Positions 1-10,216 of a stretch of DNA of 64,000 nt are shown one piece after another. The notes beneath the pieces were generated by a model. The model was not told the origin of the DNA. It did not search any database and saw nothing but the letters and a program-made list of their open reading frames with translations. How positions within the stretch are numbered: position 1 is the stretch's first letter; every line of letters begins with the position of its first letter. The DNA lies in NCBI GenBank assembly GCA_024998625.1, contig JACOEL010000013.1, positions 1 through 64,000 of the forward strand, written 5' to 3'. The translations under genes and the position numbers were made by a program. The stretch is from Nitrospira sp. Its GTDB lineage: Bacteria; Nitrospirota; Nitrospiria; Nitrospirales; Nitrospiraceae.

Positions 1-396
1 GTGACCAGCCCAGGAACAGAGGTCCGCGTGGAAACGGGAATTAATCAGACCTTCCTTAGTTTGGCCGTACTACGGGCTGCGGCTCTTGCAACGACAAGTG
101 AGGGGGCAGGGACTCTGCCGTTTCGGGCCGGACGTGCCAGCACTGATTTCCATATGGTTTTCGCCTGCCGCACCTCATGACCGAAAATGCGACACATTCG
201 CCGGTATTGTTCCATGAAAATATTCTACTGGCTCGACGACTAGGGTTTTTCCTATTGCATGATTACGCACTGTCCAGTATTACTGGACACTTCACCGTGC
301 AACGATCACAGCCAATATCGTTACCAAGGAGGCCTGGTGAGTCGGCGCAGCGAGGATCACGCCACGCCCTTACGTTCTGAAGGGAAGAGAATTACC
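1..396. other. Window-edge non-coding stretch before the epimerase gene
   Basis: No convincing gene is seen. Frame 1 stays open from the first base to a TGA at 178-180, so a 3' end of a gene entering from the left is possible, but its translation shows no recognisable motif. Short open frames at 177-380 and in the first part of 259-396 have no ribosome binding site and look like chance. The last 20 bases hold the ribosome binding site of the following gene. Confidence 0.4.
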
Positions 397-1404
397 ATGT
401 TCGATGTGCGGGAACTGGCCGGCAAACGAATATTTGTGACCGGGGCGACAGGATTCATTGGAAGCCACCTACTGCCGCGTCTCAGTGATGTGGGCGCCCA
501 GGTTTATGCAATCTCAAGAGAAGAGCGGCAGGACATCAGGCATTCGATTCAGTGGTACCAGGGCAATCTTACCGATCTGCCCACGGTCAAGACTCTGCTG
601 CGGGCTATTAAGCCTCATGTCGTCTATCACCTGGCCGGCCATGTGTCTGGGGCACGCGGGACGGAGGCCATTGTACCGACCTTTCAATGCAACCTTACGA
701 GCACCGTCAACGTCTTGACTGCCGCCCAGGCCGTCGGCTGCGAGCGATTCATTCTTCCCGGATCGCTGGAAGAGCCTTCAGCACAGGGGTCGGAAGGCAT
801 TCCGAGCTCTCCCTATGCCGTGACGAAATGGGCGAGCAGCGCCTACGGCCGGATGTTCCATGCGCTGTATCAATTTCCGATCGTGATGTTGCGCGTGTTC
901 ATGGTGTACGGGCCGGCGCAACGCGATCTCCACAAGCTTATTCCATACGTGATTAGCTCCTTGTTGAAGGGGCAGGTCCCGCAACTGACCAGCGGTCAAC
1001 GTGCCATCGACTGGATTTATGTCAAAGATGTCGTCGATGCATTGCTTGCGTCGGCCCTGGCCAAGAATATCGAAGGCAAAACCATCGACATCGGATCGGG
1101 GAAACTGATGACCGTACAAGCCGTCGTGCAGATTGTGGCACGATCCATGGGCTATGACGGGCCGCCTGCGTTCGGCGCTAAGCCGGATCGGCCATTGGAG
1201 CGGGTCGATGTGGCCGACGGGCGTGCCGCTGAAGCACTGTTGGGTTGGAGACCGAAAGTCTCACTGGAAGAGGGCTTGAAGCGGACCATCCTGTGGTATG
1301 CACAGAACGTGGCGTCATGCGTATCCGATCATGCCCTACAATGCGATCGTGTTTCATTCCGAGATCCTCTTCACTCACAACTCGATACGCTCCGGCAGGG
1401 CTGA
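397..1404 (+). CDS. NAD-dependent epimerase/dehydratase (extended SDR), nucleotide-sugar type
   Basis: A 335-residue extended short-chain dehydrogenase. The N-terminus carries the NAD-binding GATGFIG (GxxGxxG) motif after a beta strand. The catalytic pair appears as Y140-x3-K144 in PYAVTKW. Family members epimerise, dehydrate or reduce nucleotide-activated sugars in the cytoplasm for cell-surface glycans. The reading frame is open upstream to 259, but ATG 397 is chosen because AGGGAAGAGA precedes it and the Rossmann fold begins about 10 residues later. A GT2 gene follows 15 bp downstream, so the pair is probably co-transcribed. The exact sugar substrate cannot be read from the sequence. Confidence 0.85.
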   Translation: MFDVRELAGKRIFVTGATGFIGSHLLPRLSDVGAQVYAISREERQDIRHSIQWYQGNLTDLPTVKTLLRAIKPHVVYHLAGHVSGARGTEAIVPTFQCNLTSTVNVLTAAQAVGCERFILPGSLEEPSAQGSEGIPSSPYAVTKWASSAYGRMFHALYQFPIVMLRVFMVYGPAQRDLHKLIPYVISSLLKGQVPQLTSGQRAIDWIYVKDVVDALLASALAKNIEGKTIDIGSGKLMTVQAVVQIVARSMGYDGPPAFGAKPDRPLERVDVADGRAAEALLGWRPKVSLEEGLKRTILWYAQNVASCVSDHALQCDRVSFRDPLHSQLDTLRQG

Positions 1405-1419
1405 GGAAACAATTGAACA

Positions 1420-2319
1420 ATGCAGACTCCTGTACCGAAAGTATCGATGAGGATCAGCGTCATTATTCCTTATCTGAACGCGGCCGACACCCTCGGCGAG
1501 ACGCTCGGCGCACTCGTTGGACAACGATGGCCCACCGAATGGGAAGTGATCATTGCGGATAATGGTTCGACGGATGATCTGGGATCCGTTCTGAAGCCAT
1601 TCACAAGCAGGATTCCGTCACTGAACGTCGTTGATGCCTCGGCAAAACGCGGCGCCGCTTATGCGAGAAACCTGGCCGTGCATCAGGCAAGGGGTGACAA
1701 GATTCTCTTCTGCGATGCCGATGACGTTCCGGGGGCTGGCTGGGCCGCCGCGCTCGCCGAATCGCTGCACCACCATGATTTTGTGGCGGCTCGCTTCGAA
1801 TTTGACCGGTTGAACCCTCCCTCGATCGCCGCGACCCGACGCGGTACGCAAGCGGATGCGTTGCAGACGTGCCGATTCCTGCCGTTTCCTTTTGCCGGTG
1901 CAGGAAGCCTCGGCATTTTGAAACGCATGCATGCCGAGGTTGGGGGGTTCGACGAGAGGATGAGTGTGTGCGAAGACACCGACTACTGCATGAGGCTGCA
2001 GTTCGCCGGACGGAAGCTGGTGTTCGTGCCGGATGCCCTGCTTCATTACCGTCTGCGGACAACCCAGTCGCAAATGTACTTGCAAGGCGTACGCTATGCC
2101 GAGAGTAACGTGTTTCTGTATAAAAAGTACAGCCCGCGTTCATCATGGGAACTCTGGCGATGGCGTGCGTATAGTCACTCATTGAGAGCGTTGCTGGGGA
2201 GAACCCCCGACCTGACGAGAACCCAGGAGGGCAAGGCTCTTCTCGCCTGGCGATTAGGAATTCACACCGGAGCGTTCATGGGCGCTGTGAAGTTCGGCGC
2301 TCCACCCGTGATGGCGTAG
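1420..2319 (+). CDS. Family 2 glycosyltransferase
   Basis: A 299-residue GT-A fold glycosyltransferase. It starts with the typical strand ISVIIPYLNA and nucleotide-binding IIADNGSTDD, has the metal-binding DAD (FCDADDVP) near residue 100, and the acceptor-side ED motif in SVCEDTDYCMRL. Members transfer a sugar from a nucleotide donor to a surface glycan or lipid carrier. ATG 1420 follows GAGGAAA at suitable spacing; ATG 1447 (MRISVIIP) is an alternative start. It sits 15 bp behind the epimerase gene, suggesting a two-gene surface-polysaccharide operon. No membrane segments are evident. Confidence 0.85.
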   Translation: MQTPVPKVSMRISVIIPYLNAADTLGETLGALVGQRWPTEWEVIIADNGSTDDLGSVLKPFTSRIPSLNVVDASAKRGAAYARNLAVHQARGDKILFCDADDVPGAGWAAALAESLHHHDFVAARFEFDRLNPPSIAATRRGTQADALQTCRFLPFPFAGAGSLGILKRMHAEVGGFDERMSVCEDTDYCMRLQFAGRKLVFVPDALLHYRLRTTQSQMYLQGVRYAESNVFLYKKYSPRSSWELWRWRAYSHSLRALLGRTPDLTRTQEGKALLAWRLGIHTGAFMGAVKFGAPPVMA

Positions 2320-2345
2320 TCGGCTGCGGGAACGGCGGTGACGAG

Positions 2346-2702
2346 TCATCTGTTTCCCATCCGAGCGGCGTCCGTGCTGGGGGCAATGAGTCTGCCATCC
2401 CGCTCCTCTTCACATTGATCGCATTTCGTCCAGGGGTGGAGTGCGGCGCCCGTTCCTGCCCCCACCATGGCGAACGGCATGGCGACGACGAAGAGCGGGA
2501 GCCCGACCCCGTAACCGACCCACTGCAGTGCGACACTCTCCCGCCTCTCGCCGGCCTCTACGATGCGTTTGGCCGGGTAGAGCGGAAACGTGCCGTATTC
2601 GGTTCCAAGACTTGCACTTTCACCCACCGTCCGGCAGCGCGCATCACTCCATGCCGGAAACAGAGTCAAGGTCGCGATGAGCCACATCACCCTGATGTTC
2701 AC
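2346..2702 (-). CDS. Small secreted or membrane-anchored protein, unknown function
   Basis: A 118-residue protein starting at GTG 2702, which has GGAGGT five bases upstream; the frame is open to 2825 but upstream codons lack a ribosome binding site. Residues 5-20 form a signal-like segment (MWLIATLTLFPAWSDA). A second hydrophobic, glycine-rich stretch (GVGLPLFVVAMPFAMVGAGTGAALH) lies in the middle and is followed by a CDQC pair and a polar tail. It is convergent with the GT2 gene, 26 bp away. I do not recognise a family. Confidence 0.5.
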   Translation of the reverse strand: MNIRVMWLIATLTLFPAWSDARCRTVGESASLGTEYGTFPLYPAKRIVEAGERRESVALQWVGYGVGLPLFVVAMPFAMVGAGTGAALHPWTKCDQCEEERDGRLIAPSTDAARMGNR

Positions 2703-3045
2703 GCAGTACCTCCGCCCCCACCTGATTAATATCGAGCCACACCTCATACCCCTGCCATGCAGGGAATGTTCCCCACATGAATGGGGACCGCTGATGCCAT
2801 AAGTAGAAGATTGGTCCCCGTACAACCTTCGACATCAAAGGGAAAATCGGCCGATGAATGCTCGATCGTCAGAAGGCACGAGCGGGCGAGGTGACGCCTG
2901 CATCGAGCGGTTCCGCACCCTACGCTCGTTCGCATCTCGCACGGTGCCGTTGGTCGGCGTAGTTTGTGAGCCGCCGCGTTGATTCGCAGCCTTCTCGATG
3001 GATCAATCCGCGTGATCTGCGGGCTAAGGTTCGCGGGTGGCTCAT
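2703..3045. other. Intergenic region without recognised gene
   Basis: About 340 bases separate the start of the small secreted protein gene from the end of the glucoamylase-like gene, both on the minus strand. It should hold the promoter of the small gene. The open frames here lack start signals and family features. I see no tRNA, strong hairpin or clear terminator. Confidence 0.4.
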
Positions 3046-4878
3046 TCAGCCGCCGTCCAAGGCGCGGTCGAGGTTGAAGGCCGCGCTGATGAGGGCCAAA
3101 TGGGTGAAGGCCTGCGGAAAATTGCCCAGGGCTTCCCCGCTGCCGCCCGTTTCCTCGGCATACAGCCCCAGATGGCTGGCATAGCCCAGCATGCGTTCGA
3201 ATAAAAGCTGCGCTTCGTCCAATTTCCTAGGATCCGTCCGGCCCAGGCTCGTCAGGGCCTCCACGAGCCAAAAGCTGCACATGTTGAAGGTTCCCTCCGT
3301 GCCGTCCAGTCCATCGGCTCCGGCAGCGGCGTCGTAGCGATACACCAACCCGTCTGAGACCAAGCCGCCCTCCTCGGGAGGCCGATTGATCGCCTCCAGC
3401 ATCCGGCGCATTCGTGGGTCTGAGGGGGAAATAAATTTGACGAGCGGCATGATCAGGTTCGAGGCATCCAGCGCATCGCTGCCGTAGGACTGGACGAAGG
3501 TTCCGCGTGATTCGTCCCACCCCTTGGTCATGATCTCCTCGTAAATGCGGTCGCGCATGGTCAGCCATTTCAGGTGGTCGGCCGGCAGAGACCGTTTCTG
3601 CGCGAGGCGCAAGCCGCGGTCGAACGCGACCCAGCACATGAGTTTGGAATAGACGAAATGCCGGCGCCCTCCGCGCACCTCCCAGATGCCCTCATCTTTC
3701 CTCGTCCAGTTTTCGCAAAGCCAGTCGAGCGAGTGCCGAACATGCAACCAATGGTTGTAGGAGATCGGATTGACATGCTTGTTATAGAGGTACACCGAAT
3801 CCAGCAGCTCGCCGTAGATGTCCAACTGCAGATGTTCGAAGGCGCCATTGCCGATCCGGACCGGTCGCGAACCTTTGTACCCGTTCAGATGGTCGAGCGT
3901 ATACTCGGTCAGGTTCGTCCTCCCGTCGATGCCATACACGATTTGCAGCGGGCCTGGCTCGGGGCGGTCGTTTCTGGTTCGTGCGTCCAACCACTGCATG
4001 AACGCGGTGGCTTCGCGCGTCAGCCCGATGCGAATGAGCGCATAGAGCGTGAAGGCCGAATCCCGGATCCAGGTATAGCGGTAATCCCAGTTGCGCATGC
4101 CGCCGATTTGCTCGGGGAGACTGCAGGTCGGTGCGGCGATGATGGCGCCGGTGGCCTCAAACGTCATGAGTTTCAAGGCGAGCGCGGATCGCGACACCAT
4201 TTCCCGCCAGCGGCCCGTATACCGGCTGTGAGAGACCCATTCGTGCCAAAACTGTACGGTGGTTTCGAACATGAGTTGCGCATGGTTGTCTGGCAGCGTG
4301 GCCCCGCATCGCGCCCCTTGCTCGATTTCACGGAGCACGCACACGGCATGTTCTCCTCGCCGGAGGGTAAATTCCGCGGAGACGCCCCGCGCATCCCGCT
4401 TCAGCGGCAAGGTGGTCGCCAGTCCCAAGGTGAGGGAGGGAGTCGCAAAGACCGCTCCGCTCGAATGGAGGTGGGTCTCATGCGGCGTGCGCGCATAATC
4501 GAAGGCCGGATGGCAGTCGAGCCGAAAGGTCATTCGGCCTCGGACCACCTTGACGCGCCTGATCAGTTGGTGAAACAGGTCGGGGCCCGTGACGCCGACC
4601 GGCATGAAGTCTTCGATTTCACCGACGCCCTCGGGAGAATAAAAGCGGGTGATCAAGACGTTCGTGTCCGGCCAATAAAACTGTTTCTTGCCGACATGGT
4701 CCTCGAGGGGCGCGATGCTGAAGCGGCCGCCCTTCGTGTCGTCGAGGATGGCCGCAAAGACGCTGGGGGAATCGAAGTGCGGGAAGCAGAGCCAATCGAT
4801 GGAGCCGTGGCGGCCGACCAAGGCGCTGGTGCGCATGTTCCCGATCAAGCCGTAGTTCTCGATGGGGTAATAGGCCAT
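3046..4878 (-). CDS. Glycoside hydrolase family 15 protein (glucoamylase/trehalase-like)
   Basis: A 610-residue cytoplasmic GH15 enzyme. It opens with the trehalase-like N-terminal domain signature ([29 protein letters not shown]). The catalytic (alpha/alpha)6 barrel begins near residue 250, with the family motif [12 protein letters not shown] around 261-272. The C-terminal part contains further barrel helices ([23 protein letters not shown]). The family hydrolyses alpha-glucosidic bonds; relatives with this N-terminus act on trehalose or on starch/glycogen oligosaccharides. The length is normal. It stands alone on the minus strand, about 160 bp from the next gene. A long opposite-strand open frame (3574-4902) is a shadow of it. 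Confidence 0.88.
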   Translation of the reverse strand: MAYYPIENYGLIGNMRTSALVGRHGSIDWLCFPHFDSPSVFAAILDDTKGGRFSIAPLEDHVGKKQFYWPDTNVLITRFYSPEGVGEIEDFMPVGVTGPDLFHQLIRRVKVVRGRMTFRLDCHPAFDYARTPHETHLHSSGAVFATPSLTLGLATTLPLKRDARGVSAEFTLRRGEHAVCVLREIEQGARCGATLPDNHAQLMFETTVQFWHEWVSHSRYTGRWREMVSRSALALKLMTFEATGAIIAAPTCSLPEQIGGMRNWDYRYTWIRDSAFTLYALIRIGLTREATAFMQWLDARTRNDRPEPGPLQIVYGIDGRTNLTEYTLDHLNGYKGSRPVRIGNGAFEHLQLDIYGELLDSVYLYNKHVNPISYNHWLHVRHSLDWLCENWTRKDEGIWEVRGGRRHFVYSKLMCWVAFDRGLRLAQKRSLPADHLKWLTMRDRIYEEIMTKGWDESRGTFVQSYGSDALDASNLIMPLVKFISPSDPRMRRMLEAINRPPEEGGLVSDGLVYRYDAAAGADGLDGTEGTFNMCSFWLVEALTSLGRTDPRKLDEAQLLFERMLGYASHLGLYAEETGGSGEALGNFPQAFTHLALISAAFNLDRALDGG

Positions 4879-5038
4879 AGGCAGGAGATCGAGTCAGGGT
4901 GATGAAGGGCTTTTTGCGACCATATCAGAAACGGTCTCATCCCGGCCAGTCGTCCCGGAGGCGAATTCAGTTGGAATGGAGGCATCGCTCGATGGTGAGG
5001 CGGCTGGTGTCTGAAAGAGGCGCGGAGGCGAGGGATGG

Positions 5039-8000
5039 TCAGTCGGCTGACTGATCGGCAGTGATGGATAGCGCCGTGTGCAACGGGAAGGACGTACCTA
5101 ACTGGATCTTGCGCGAAGGGCCACGCAGGGTCACCTGCATGGCGTGGCCGTCCCACCGCCAATCGAGGGAGCCGCCCGGCAGGGCGAGATTCGAGACCAT
5201 CATCGAATGCGAGATCCAGGTCTGGGGGACGCCTGCACCAACCACCACGGTGGGCTCTGCCGCCTTGTCGTCCACATAGGCCAGCATGTCTTGCTGCAAC
5301 AGCAAGAGCAACGCCGCCGTCTCATAATCGGGAGAAACGACGGACTGATTGTGCCACCCTCTGATGTATTGCCAGCCATCCGCCACATCTGTAGTCGCCG
5401 GCCGCGGCATATCCCATGTGTACAGCCCGGGCGATGCTTGTTGATTCCAGAGCCGGTGCAGCAAAGCCCAGACGGCGTCCGGTCGCCCCTGCCGCAAGGC
5501 CAGATGAGCGTCGCTCAGTTGGGCCGCGATGGGTGCGGTGTCGGAAGAAGGCCGATACGTCGTCGGTTGTCGGTCCAACTGATTGCGATGAGTGGCGGGC
5601 GGGGTCGAGGACTCGAGACTCACCGTGGAGATCTTGGCATCAGAGGCGCCATTGTGGTTTCGGGGTTGCCAATTGTTGCGCAACGTTTGAGCATGGTTTC
5701 GCCAGCCTGTCGCGTACCGCTGCTTGCCCAGCCGTTCGGCGAACTCGGCTGCGGCAAGCAAGCCGCGGTAGCTCACTGCATTCACGTATAGCGAGGGCCA
5801 CTCGTCTCCGACACGGCCTACGATCAGTCCCTCGTGTGACGGTTTGGCCAGCACACTCTTCTTTATCTGTTGTCCGTGTTGGAGATCGTACGGAGAGGGG
5901 ACGGCAAAGGACTCTTCGATGGGGGCGCGAGCCGTCAGCATAGCCTCAATGCGCTGTGCCTTGCGAAGCAGATGAGGCCACAACCACTGATCATGGGCGG
6001 GATCAGCGATATAGTCTGCGGATGTGGTCAAGGCCCAGATGGTCAGGCCTGGCGCATCGGCTTCGGGACCGTTCCCACCGGCAAAATCGTGGGTTGCCAG
6101 ATATTGGGCCAGCACGCGGCTGACGTGAGGATCACCCGCCCGCGCGAGGGCGGTCGCGATATAGGCCCCCTGCCGTTGCCAGGCGCGATAGAAAAACGTG
6201 GGGTCGCCGGGTCTGGTTTCACGGCCGATCAAACTCATCATCAGGTGAGTCGTCTGTGCCGCCAGCGAAGCTTCAAATCGTTTGTTGGGAAGGTCGACAT
6301 GGATCTGCTCCGGTGCATTTCTATACCACCGCTGCATTTGAATGGGAATCCGCAAGTCGGACAAGATAAGCCGGTATTCGTCCCCTGCGGCCGATTTCTC
6401 CCGGGGAAGCGCGAGGCGAGCGTAGCCCCAACCGGAGTCACCGGTCCAGGACCGGTTCGCCGATTCAGACGTCATCCAGTTCACGGTCTGCTCGTCTCCG
6501 AGAGAGATCTTCGCAGGAGCAGGCGTGACGCGGACGGTCCAACGACGATTGATGTCGAGCTGCTCGCCGTCCCAGCCCAACTCGGTGACCGGTCCCCCGG
6601 CGGGCCCGACGCTCCGAATCACAATCACCGGGGTGTGGGACGTATGATTCTTGAACCGCAGCTCCCAATGGGTGGGGTCAAGTCGTGTCCAGGTGGCGTC
6701 ATAGTAAGGAGTCCTAGTGGCGATGGCAGGGACATGAGGATGGGTGGACGGTTCGAATGACTGCTGAATGTCGCTGAGCGGCACCGACTGGCTGGTGACG
6801 CGCGGCCGTCCCTCGGCATCGCAGAGCCAGAGTGAAACCCCGAAACTCGGGGCTTGCGGACTGAAGTCCCCACCGGGCTCGTGATAGGCATGTTCGGCTT
6901 CCGGGGCGCCGGGCACGGCCAGCGGGATATGTCCGACCGATCGGGGCCAGGGGCGGTCCGGATCCTTCAGCATCAGGCTGGTCATTGCGTCGCGTTGCGG
7001 CGTGAAGTGGGTCGCGGCTTGCTTGGATTCCTGAAACTGTTGCCAGTTGTTGATTGCGACACAGAGGGCGAGAAGACCCGCCAGGATAGTGACCAGTCGG
7101 CGGCCGGGACCGATGGCACCCAAGGCCGCGACTGCAAGAAGAAGCGGTAGGAAATTCAGACTGTAGGTGAAGGTTTCTTCCCCATAGACCATGTGCAACG
7201 ACAGTTCAAACAGCAATAGGGCCGCCAGGACGAGGCGGAAGCGCACTTGGCGATCCATCGTCACTAGCCGCCAGAGCCCGTTCAGGAGTAAGGCCGACCA
7301 CAGGCAGACCGCGACCAATCCGACCGGGCCCGCCGACCCCGGAGTGGAAAATTGAAACGCCAGGCGCTGCGCCAGACGAACGGAGTCGTCGCCGATCTGA
7401 ATGTACCCGTCGTCATCGATGAAACGTATCGCCGGAGCGATGAGGGTATGGAAGACAAACGATGAGGCAATATTGCCCGCTTGTCCGGACTGAGGATGGT
7501 TGATCCAAGTCGCTTCCTTGCGGCTGCCGATGAAAAACTCTGCGGAGGGGAAGATGAACTTTTGCGCACCCCACAAGAGCACCACCAGACAGAAGGCGTT
7601 AACGGAGAGTTGCACTGCCTGCTTGAACGGCCAGCGCGCCAGGGTCGTCAGGAGGCCGGCCATCCAGTTGGTGACCGTGATGCTGAGCGTGAAGGCACTC
7701 GCGAGCACATAGGGTATGGCGCCGACTCGATACTGTTCGGCAAGCAAGAGCAGGGCGAGCGAAACCATAATCGACCAGGAGCCCCAGGTATAGGAATTGG
7801 GCACGGGGAGCCAGAAGATCGCCGAGGCACTGGAGAGCCCGAGCGCCGTAAAGACGGAGGCATCGAGTGTCCGGCAGCCGAGCAGACGCAGCAGGAGATA
7901 CAACGTCCCCATCCATACGCCTCCGAGGATGCTGGTTACATACAAGACCGCTCGCAGTGGGGGGATCGCCAGGGCATGTTTTACCAGGTATACGGGGGTG

Positions 8001-8335
8001 AAACTCAGGATGGAGAACAGGGGATGCACGGAAGTCCGTGAATGGTCATCGGTGGTGGAGGTCATGTTCGAGACTTCACGCACCGTGTCCGATTCAAACC
8101 AAAAGTCCATCGACTGCAACAGAAATGCAGGGATGGTGTTCGCAATGAAGAAGCAGGCGATGCCGACCGAGAGGGTCAGGCCTATGACAATCAGCCAATC
8201 CGATCGATTCAACTGTGTGGTGTGACGCGGTTGTTCCGGGGCAGGAGAGGGCAAAACCTCGGTGGCCTGGTCCGGGAACTCCGGCTCGGGATAGGGACGC
8301 GCACGCGCGGTATTGCCGTCTCTCACGAAACCCAT
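5039..8335 (-). CDS. Large membrane protein: GT-C-like polytopic N-terminus joined to a glycosidase-like C-terminal half
   Basis: A 1098-residue protein. About ten hydrophobic segments lie between residues 45 and 440; the first is DWLIVIGLTLSVGIACFF, and an HPLF motif at the loop after it resembles polytopic glycosyltransferase or O-antigen-ligase-type proteins. Residues 450-680 look like beta-rich soluble sequence. From about 680 repeated amphipathic helices (MMSLIGRE, FYRAWQRQGAYIATALARAGD, YVNAVSYRGLLAAAEFAERLG) resemble the (alpha/alpha)6 barrel of six-hairpin glycosidases. The role is probably in surface glycan synthesis or trimming, but no catalytic residues can be assigned. Its start is uncertain. 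It is divergent from the GT87-like gene. Confidence 0.6.
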   Translation of the reverse strand: MGFVRDGNTARARPYPEPEFPDQATEVLPSPAPEQPRHTTQLNRSDWLIVIGLTLSVGIACFFIANTIPAFLLQSMDFWFESDTVREVSNMTSTTDDHSRTSVHPLFSILSFTPVYLVKHALAIPPLRAVLYVTSILGGVWMGTLYLLLRLLGCRTLDASVFTALGLSSASAIFWLPVPNSYTWGSWSIMVSLALLLLAEQYRVGAIPYVLASAFTLSITVTNWMAGLLTTLARWPFKQAVQLSVNAFCLVVLLWGAQKFIFPSAEFFIGSRKEATWINHPQSGQAGNIASSFVFHTLIAPAIRFIDDDGYIQIGDDSVRLAQRLAFQFSTPGSAGPVGLVAVCLWSALLLNGLWRLVTMDRQVRFRLVLAALLLFELSLHMVYGEETFTYSLNFLPLLLAVAALGAIGPGRRLVTILAGLLALCVAINNWQQFQESKQAATHFTPQRDAMTSLMLKDPDRPWPRSVGHIPLAVPGAPEAEHAYHEPGGDFSPQAPSFGVSLWLCDAEGRPRVTSQSVPLSDIQQSFEPSTHPHVPAIATRTPYYDATWTRLDPTHWELRFKNHTSHTPVIVIRSVGPAGGPVTELGWDGEQLDINRRWTVRVTPAPAKISLGDEQTVNWMTSESANRSWTGDSGWGYARLALPREKSAAGDEYRLILSDLRIPIQMQRWYRNAPEQIHVDLPNKRFEASLAAQTTHLMMSLIGRETRPGDPTFFYRAWQRQGAYIATALARAGDPHVSRVLAQYLATHDFAGGNGPEADAPGLTIWALTTSADYIADPAHDQWLWPHLLRKAQRIEAMLTARAPIEESFAVPSPYDLQHGQQIKKSVLAKPSHEGLIVGRVGDEWPSLYVNAVSYRGLLAAAEFAERLGKQRYATGWRNHAQTLRNNWQPRNHNGASDAKISTVSLESSTPPATHRNQLDRQPTTYRPSSDTAPIAAQLSDAHLALRQGRPDAVWALLHRLWNQQASPGLYTWDMPRPATTDVADGWQYIRGWHNQSVVSPDYETAALLLLLQQDMLAYVDDKAAEPTVVVGAGVPQTWISHSMMVSNLALPGGSLDWRWDGHAMQVTLRGPSRKIQLGTSFPLHTALSITADQSAD

Positions 8336-8698
8336 GTCGATCCAGGTTGTTAGAAGGGTGTACGGTCGGACACAATCCTGACAGTAAGAAATCGGTCGAT
8401 TGGGTTGCGGACTGAAGTGGTGGAAGTAGCGGATCGGATACGGAACGGGGAGATGTCACAGCAGGGCTCGGGATTGTGCGCCTCTATGTCCTCGCCGTGG
8501 CTGGAGCATCAGGGGGGCCCATGAACATTGTGTATACTTTCAGTCAGATGGCCTCGGCTAAAACGACTCTTCCAGGAGCAACGCGCTGGGGCCTAGATTC
8601 GGAACCGCCGGGCTGTTGCAACGCGTCAGGCTGGCGCATAGGACCAATCCTTCCTCTGTGGCGCGGCGACAGGGCGAGAGAGATAGGCGGTTATTCCC
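8336..8698. other. Divergent intergenic region
   Basis: About 360 bases separate the 1098-residue membrane protein gene (minus) from the GT87-like gene (plus) and must hold both promoters. A TATACT hexamer at 8533-8538 could be a -10 box for the rightward gene, but no matching -35 is visible at 17 bp. No gene is supported here. Confidence 0.35.
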
Positions 8699-10075
8699 AT
8701 GCATCAGTATGTGATCTTTTATGGGGCGGCCGCTCTGGCGGTGGTGGTGTGGTTTTTCACGTTTCGATATGGCCCCGCACGAGTGCCCCTTCTCCCAATC
8801 CTGGGCCTTGTCCTGGGCGGTCTTGTGCTCTGGACCTGGCAAGTTTCTGAGCCGTCCGTTCTGTTCTCGGATTTCAACGTCGCCTATTATCCGGCCGGCC
8901 GCGCCATTGTTGAGGATCTTCCTCACCTGTTCGTACGCTGCTGGGATACGCCAGTGTGCGGCTTCGTCAATATTCCCATCGTAGCGCTTCTCTTTACCCC
9001 CTTCTCATTCCTGACTCTTCGGCATGCGCAATGGCTGTTGATGGGACTCTCGGCGGTGAGCCTTGCCATGAGCCTCGCCCTGCTCTGGTCGCTGACGGAT
9101 CGAGCCTGGTCGAGAAGGTGGGCGATGCTCCTGCTGTTCGCGATGAACGGGCCGCTCGTTTACAGTCTCAAAGAGGGGAACCTGACTCACTTCGCTCTCT
9201 TCCTGCTGATTGCCGGCGTCGTCTGTTTGGACAAAACATGGGATCGACGTGCTGGAATCTGTTTTGCGCTGGCGGCGATCATCAAGCTGCCGCTGTTACT
9301 GTTCGCAATCTATTTTTTCGGCAAACGAAGGTGGGCGGTGATGTTCGGGTACGGTGCCACGCTGGTGACGGTGACCGTCTTGTCCCTCTGGTATGCGGGA
9401 TGGGCCAGCCACGTGGAGTGGTATCGGGAAGTTATCATGCCGTTCCCGAATAAAGGCCTGCCGGCCTTCAACGTCCAATCCATTCAGGGGGTCCTGCTGC
9501 GGCTACAGGACGATGCGAAGCTGTACGATTGGAAGCCGGTCGAGGTAGGGGGAGCCGTGAAAGTGGCGGAACGAGCCTGTGCGGCACTATTTGTCGGACT
9601 GTCCGGGCTGGTCTTCCTTCGCCGACCCGGCGCGCAGGTTCGAGAGACGACGTATCTTGAGTTATCGATGGTGCTCTGTCTGGCCCTGATCATCAGCCCG
9701 ATTTCATGGAGTCATTACTACCTGCTGTTGCTGCTGCCCTTGTCGCTGTATGTGGGCAATCGGTTGCCGGTTGCATCTCATGGCGGCTGGGCGGTGGGGA
9801 TGTCGTTGTGCCTGTTGCTCATCTCGCCTCCCGTGATCTTTCCCGGGCAAGAAGTAGTGGCGGCGAGTCCCATCGCCACACTGTTTCTCTCGCAGTATGT
9901 GGTCGGAGCCATTCTATTGTGGGGGCTGTTCGGGTATGCCCGCTGGTCCGTTGCAGCCGCCACCCGTCTACGACTGGTGATTGCGGATTCGGGGGCGCCT
10001 GCCCCAGTCAGGGCCGATCTGCCGCACGAGTTTGACGAGCCCCTACGCGATCTGCCCAAGCGGGCCCATTCCTGA
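8699..10075 (+). CDS. Polytopic membrane glycosyltransferase, GT87/DUF2029-like
   Basis: A 458-residue inner-membrane protein with roughly ten to twelve hydrophobic segments. A periplasmic loop after the first two (SDFNVAYYPAGRAIVEDLPHLF) contains the aspartate-rich pattern typical of GT-C enzymes of the GT87 type, which use polyprenyl-phosphate sugars. The motif KEGNLTHFALFLLIAG after the fourth segment and SPISWSHYYLLLLLPL near residue 340 also match this family as I know it. AGGCGG lies upstream of ATG 8699. A role in assembling envelope glycans fits the neighbouring carbohydrate genes. The acceptor is unknown. Confidence 0.75.
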   Translation: MHQYVIFYGAAALAVVVWFFTFRYGPARVPLLPILGLVLGGLVLWTWQVSEPSVLFSDFNVAYYPAGRAIVEDLPHLFVRCWDTPVCGFVNIPIVALLFTPFSFLTLRHAQWLLMGLSAVSLAMSLALLWSLTDRAWSRRWAMLLLFAMNGPLVYSLKEGNLTHFALFLLIAGVVCLDKTWDRRAGICFALAAIIKLPLLLFAIYFFGKRRWAVMFGYGATLVTVTVLSLWYAGWASHVEWYREVIMPFPNKGLPAFNVQSIQGVLLRLQDDAKLYDWKPVEVGGAVKVAERACAALFVGLSGLVFLRRPGAQVRETTYLELSMVLCLALIISPISWSHYYLLLLLPLSLYVGNRLPVASHGGWAVGMSLCLLLISPPVIFPGQEVVAASPIATLFLSQYVVGAILLWGLFGYARWSVAAATRLRLVIADSGAPAPVRADLPHEFDEPLRDLPKRAHS

Positions 10076-10216
10076 ATTTCTTCCACGTGGCCTGATCCTC
10101 TCGCCCGGCAGGCCGTTTCTCATTCAGCTTCCTCGACGAACGACAAGCATGCCTGCCTTGGTTTCGCGCGCAAGGCGTTCCGCTGGACTGCGGTCGCGAA
10201 CGTCTTCCGACGGCAT

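Noticed and set aside
177-380. 67-codon open frame at the left edge
   Set aside because: No start signal or family feature; overlaps the upstream region of the epimerase gene.
3574-4902. 442-codon plus-strand open frame
   Set aside because: It lies antisense to the GH15 gene, has no ribosome binding site and reads as arginine/proline-rich low-complexity sequence typical of shadow frames in GC-rich DNA.
5870-6760. 296-codon plus-strand open frame inside the large membrane protein gene
   Set aside because: Antisense to a well-supported gene with domain-like features; no family motif or start signal.
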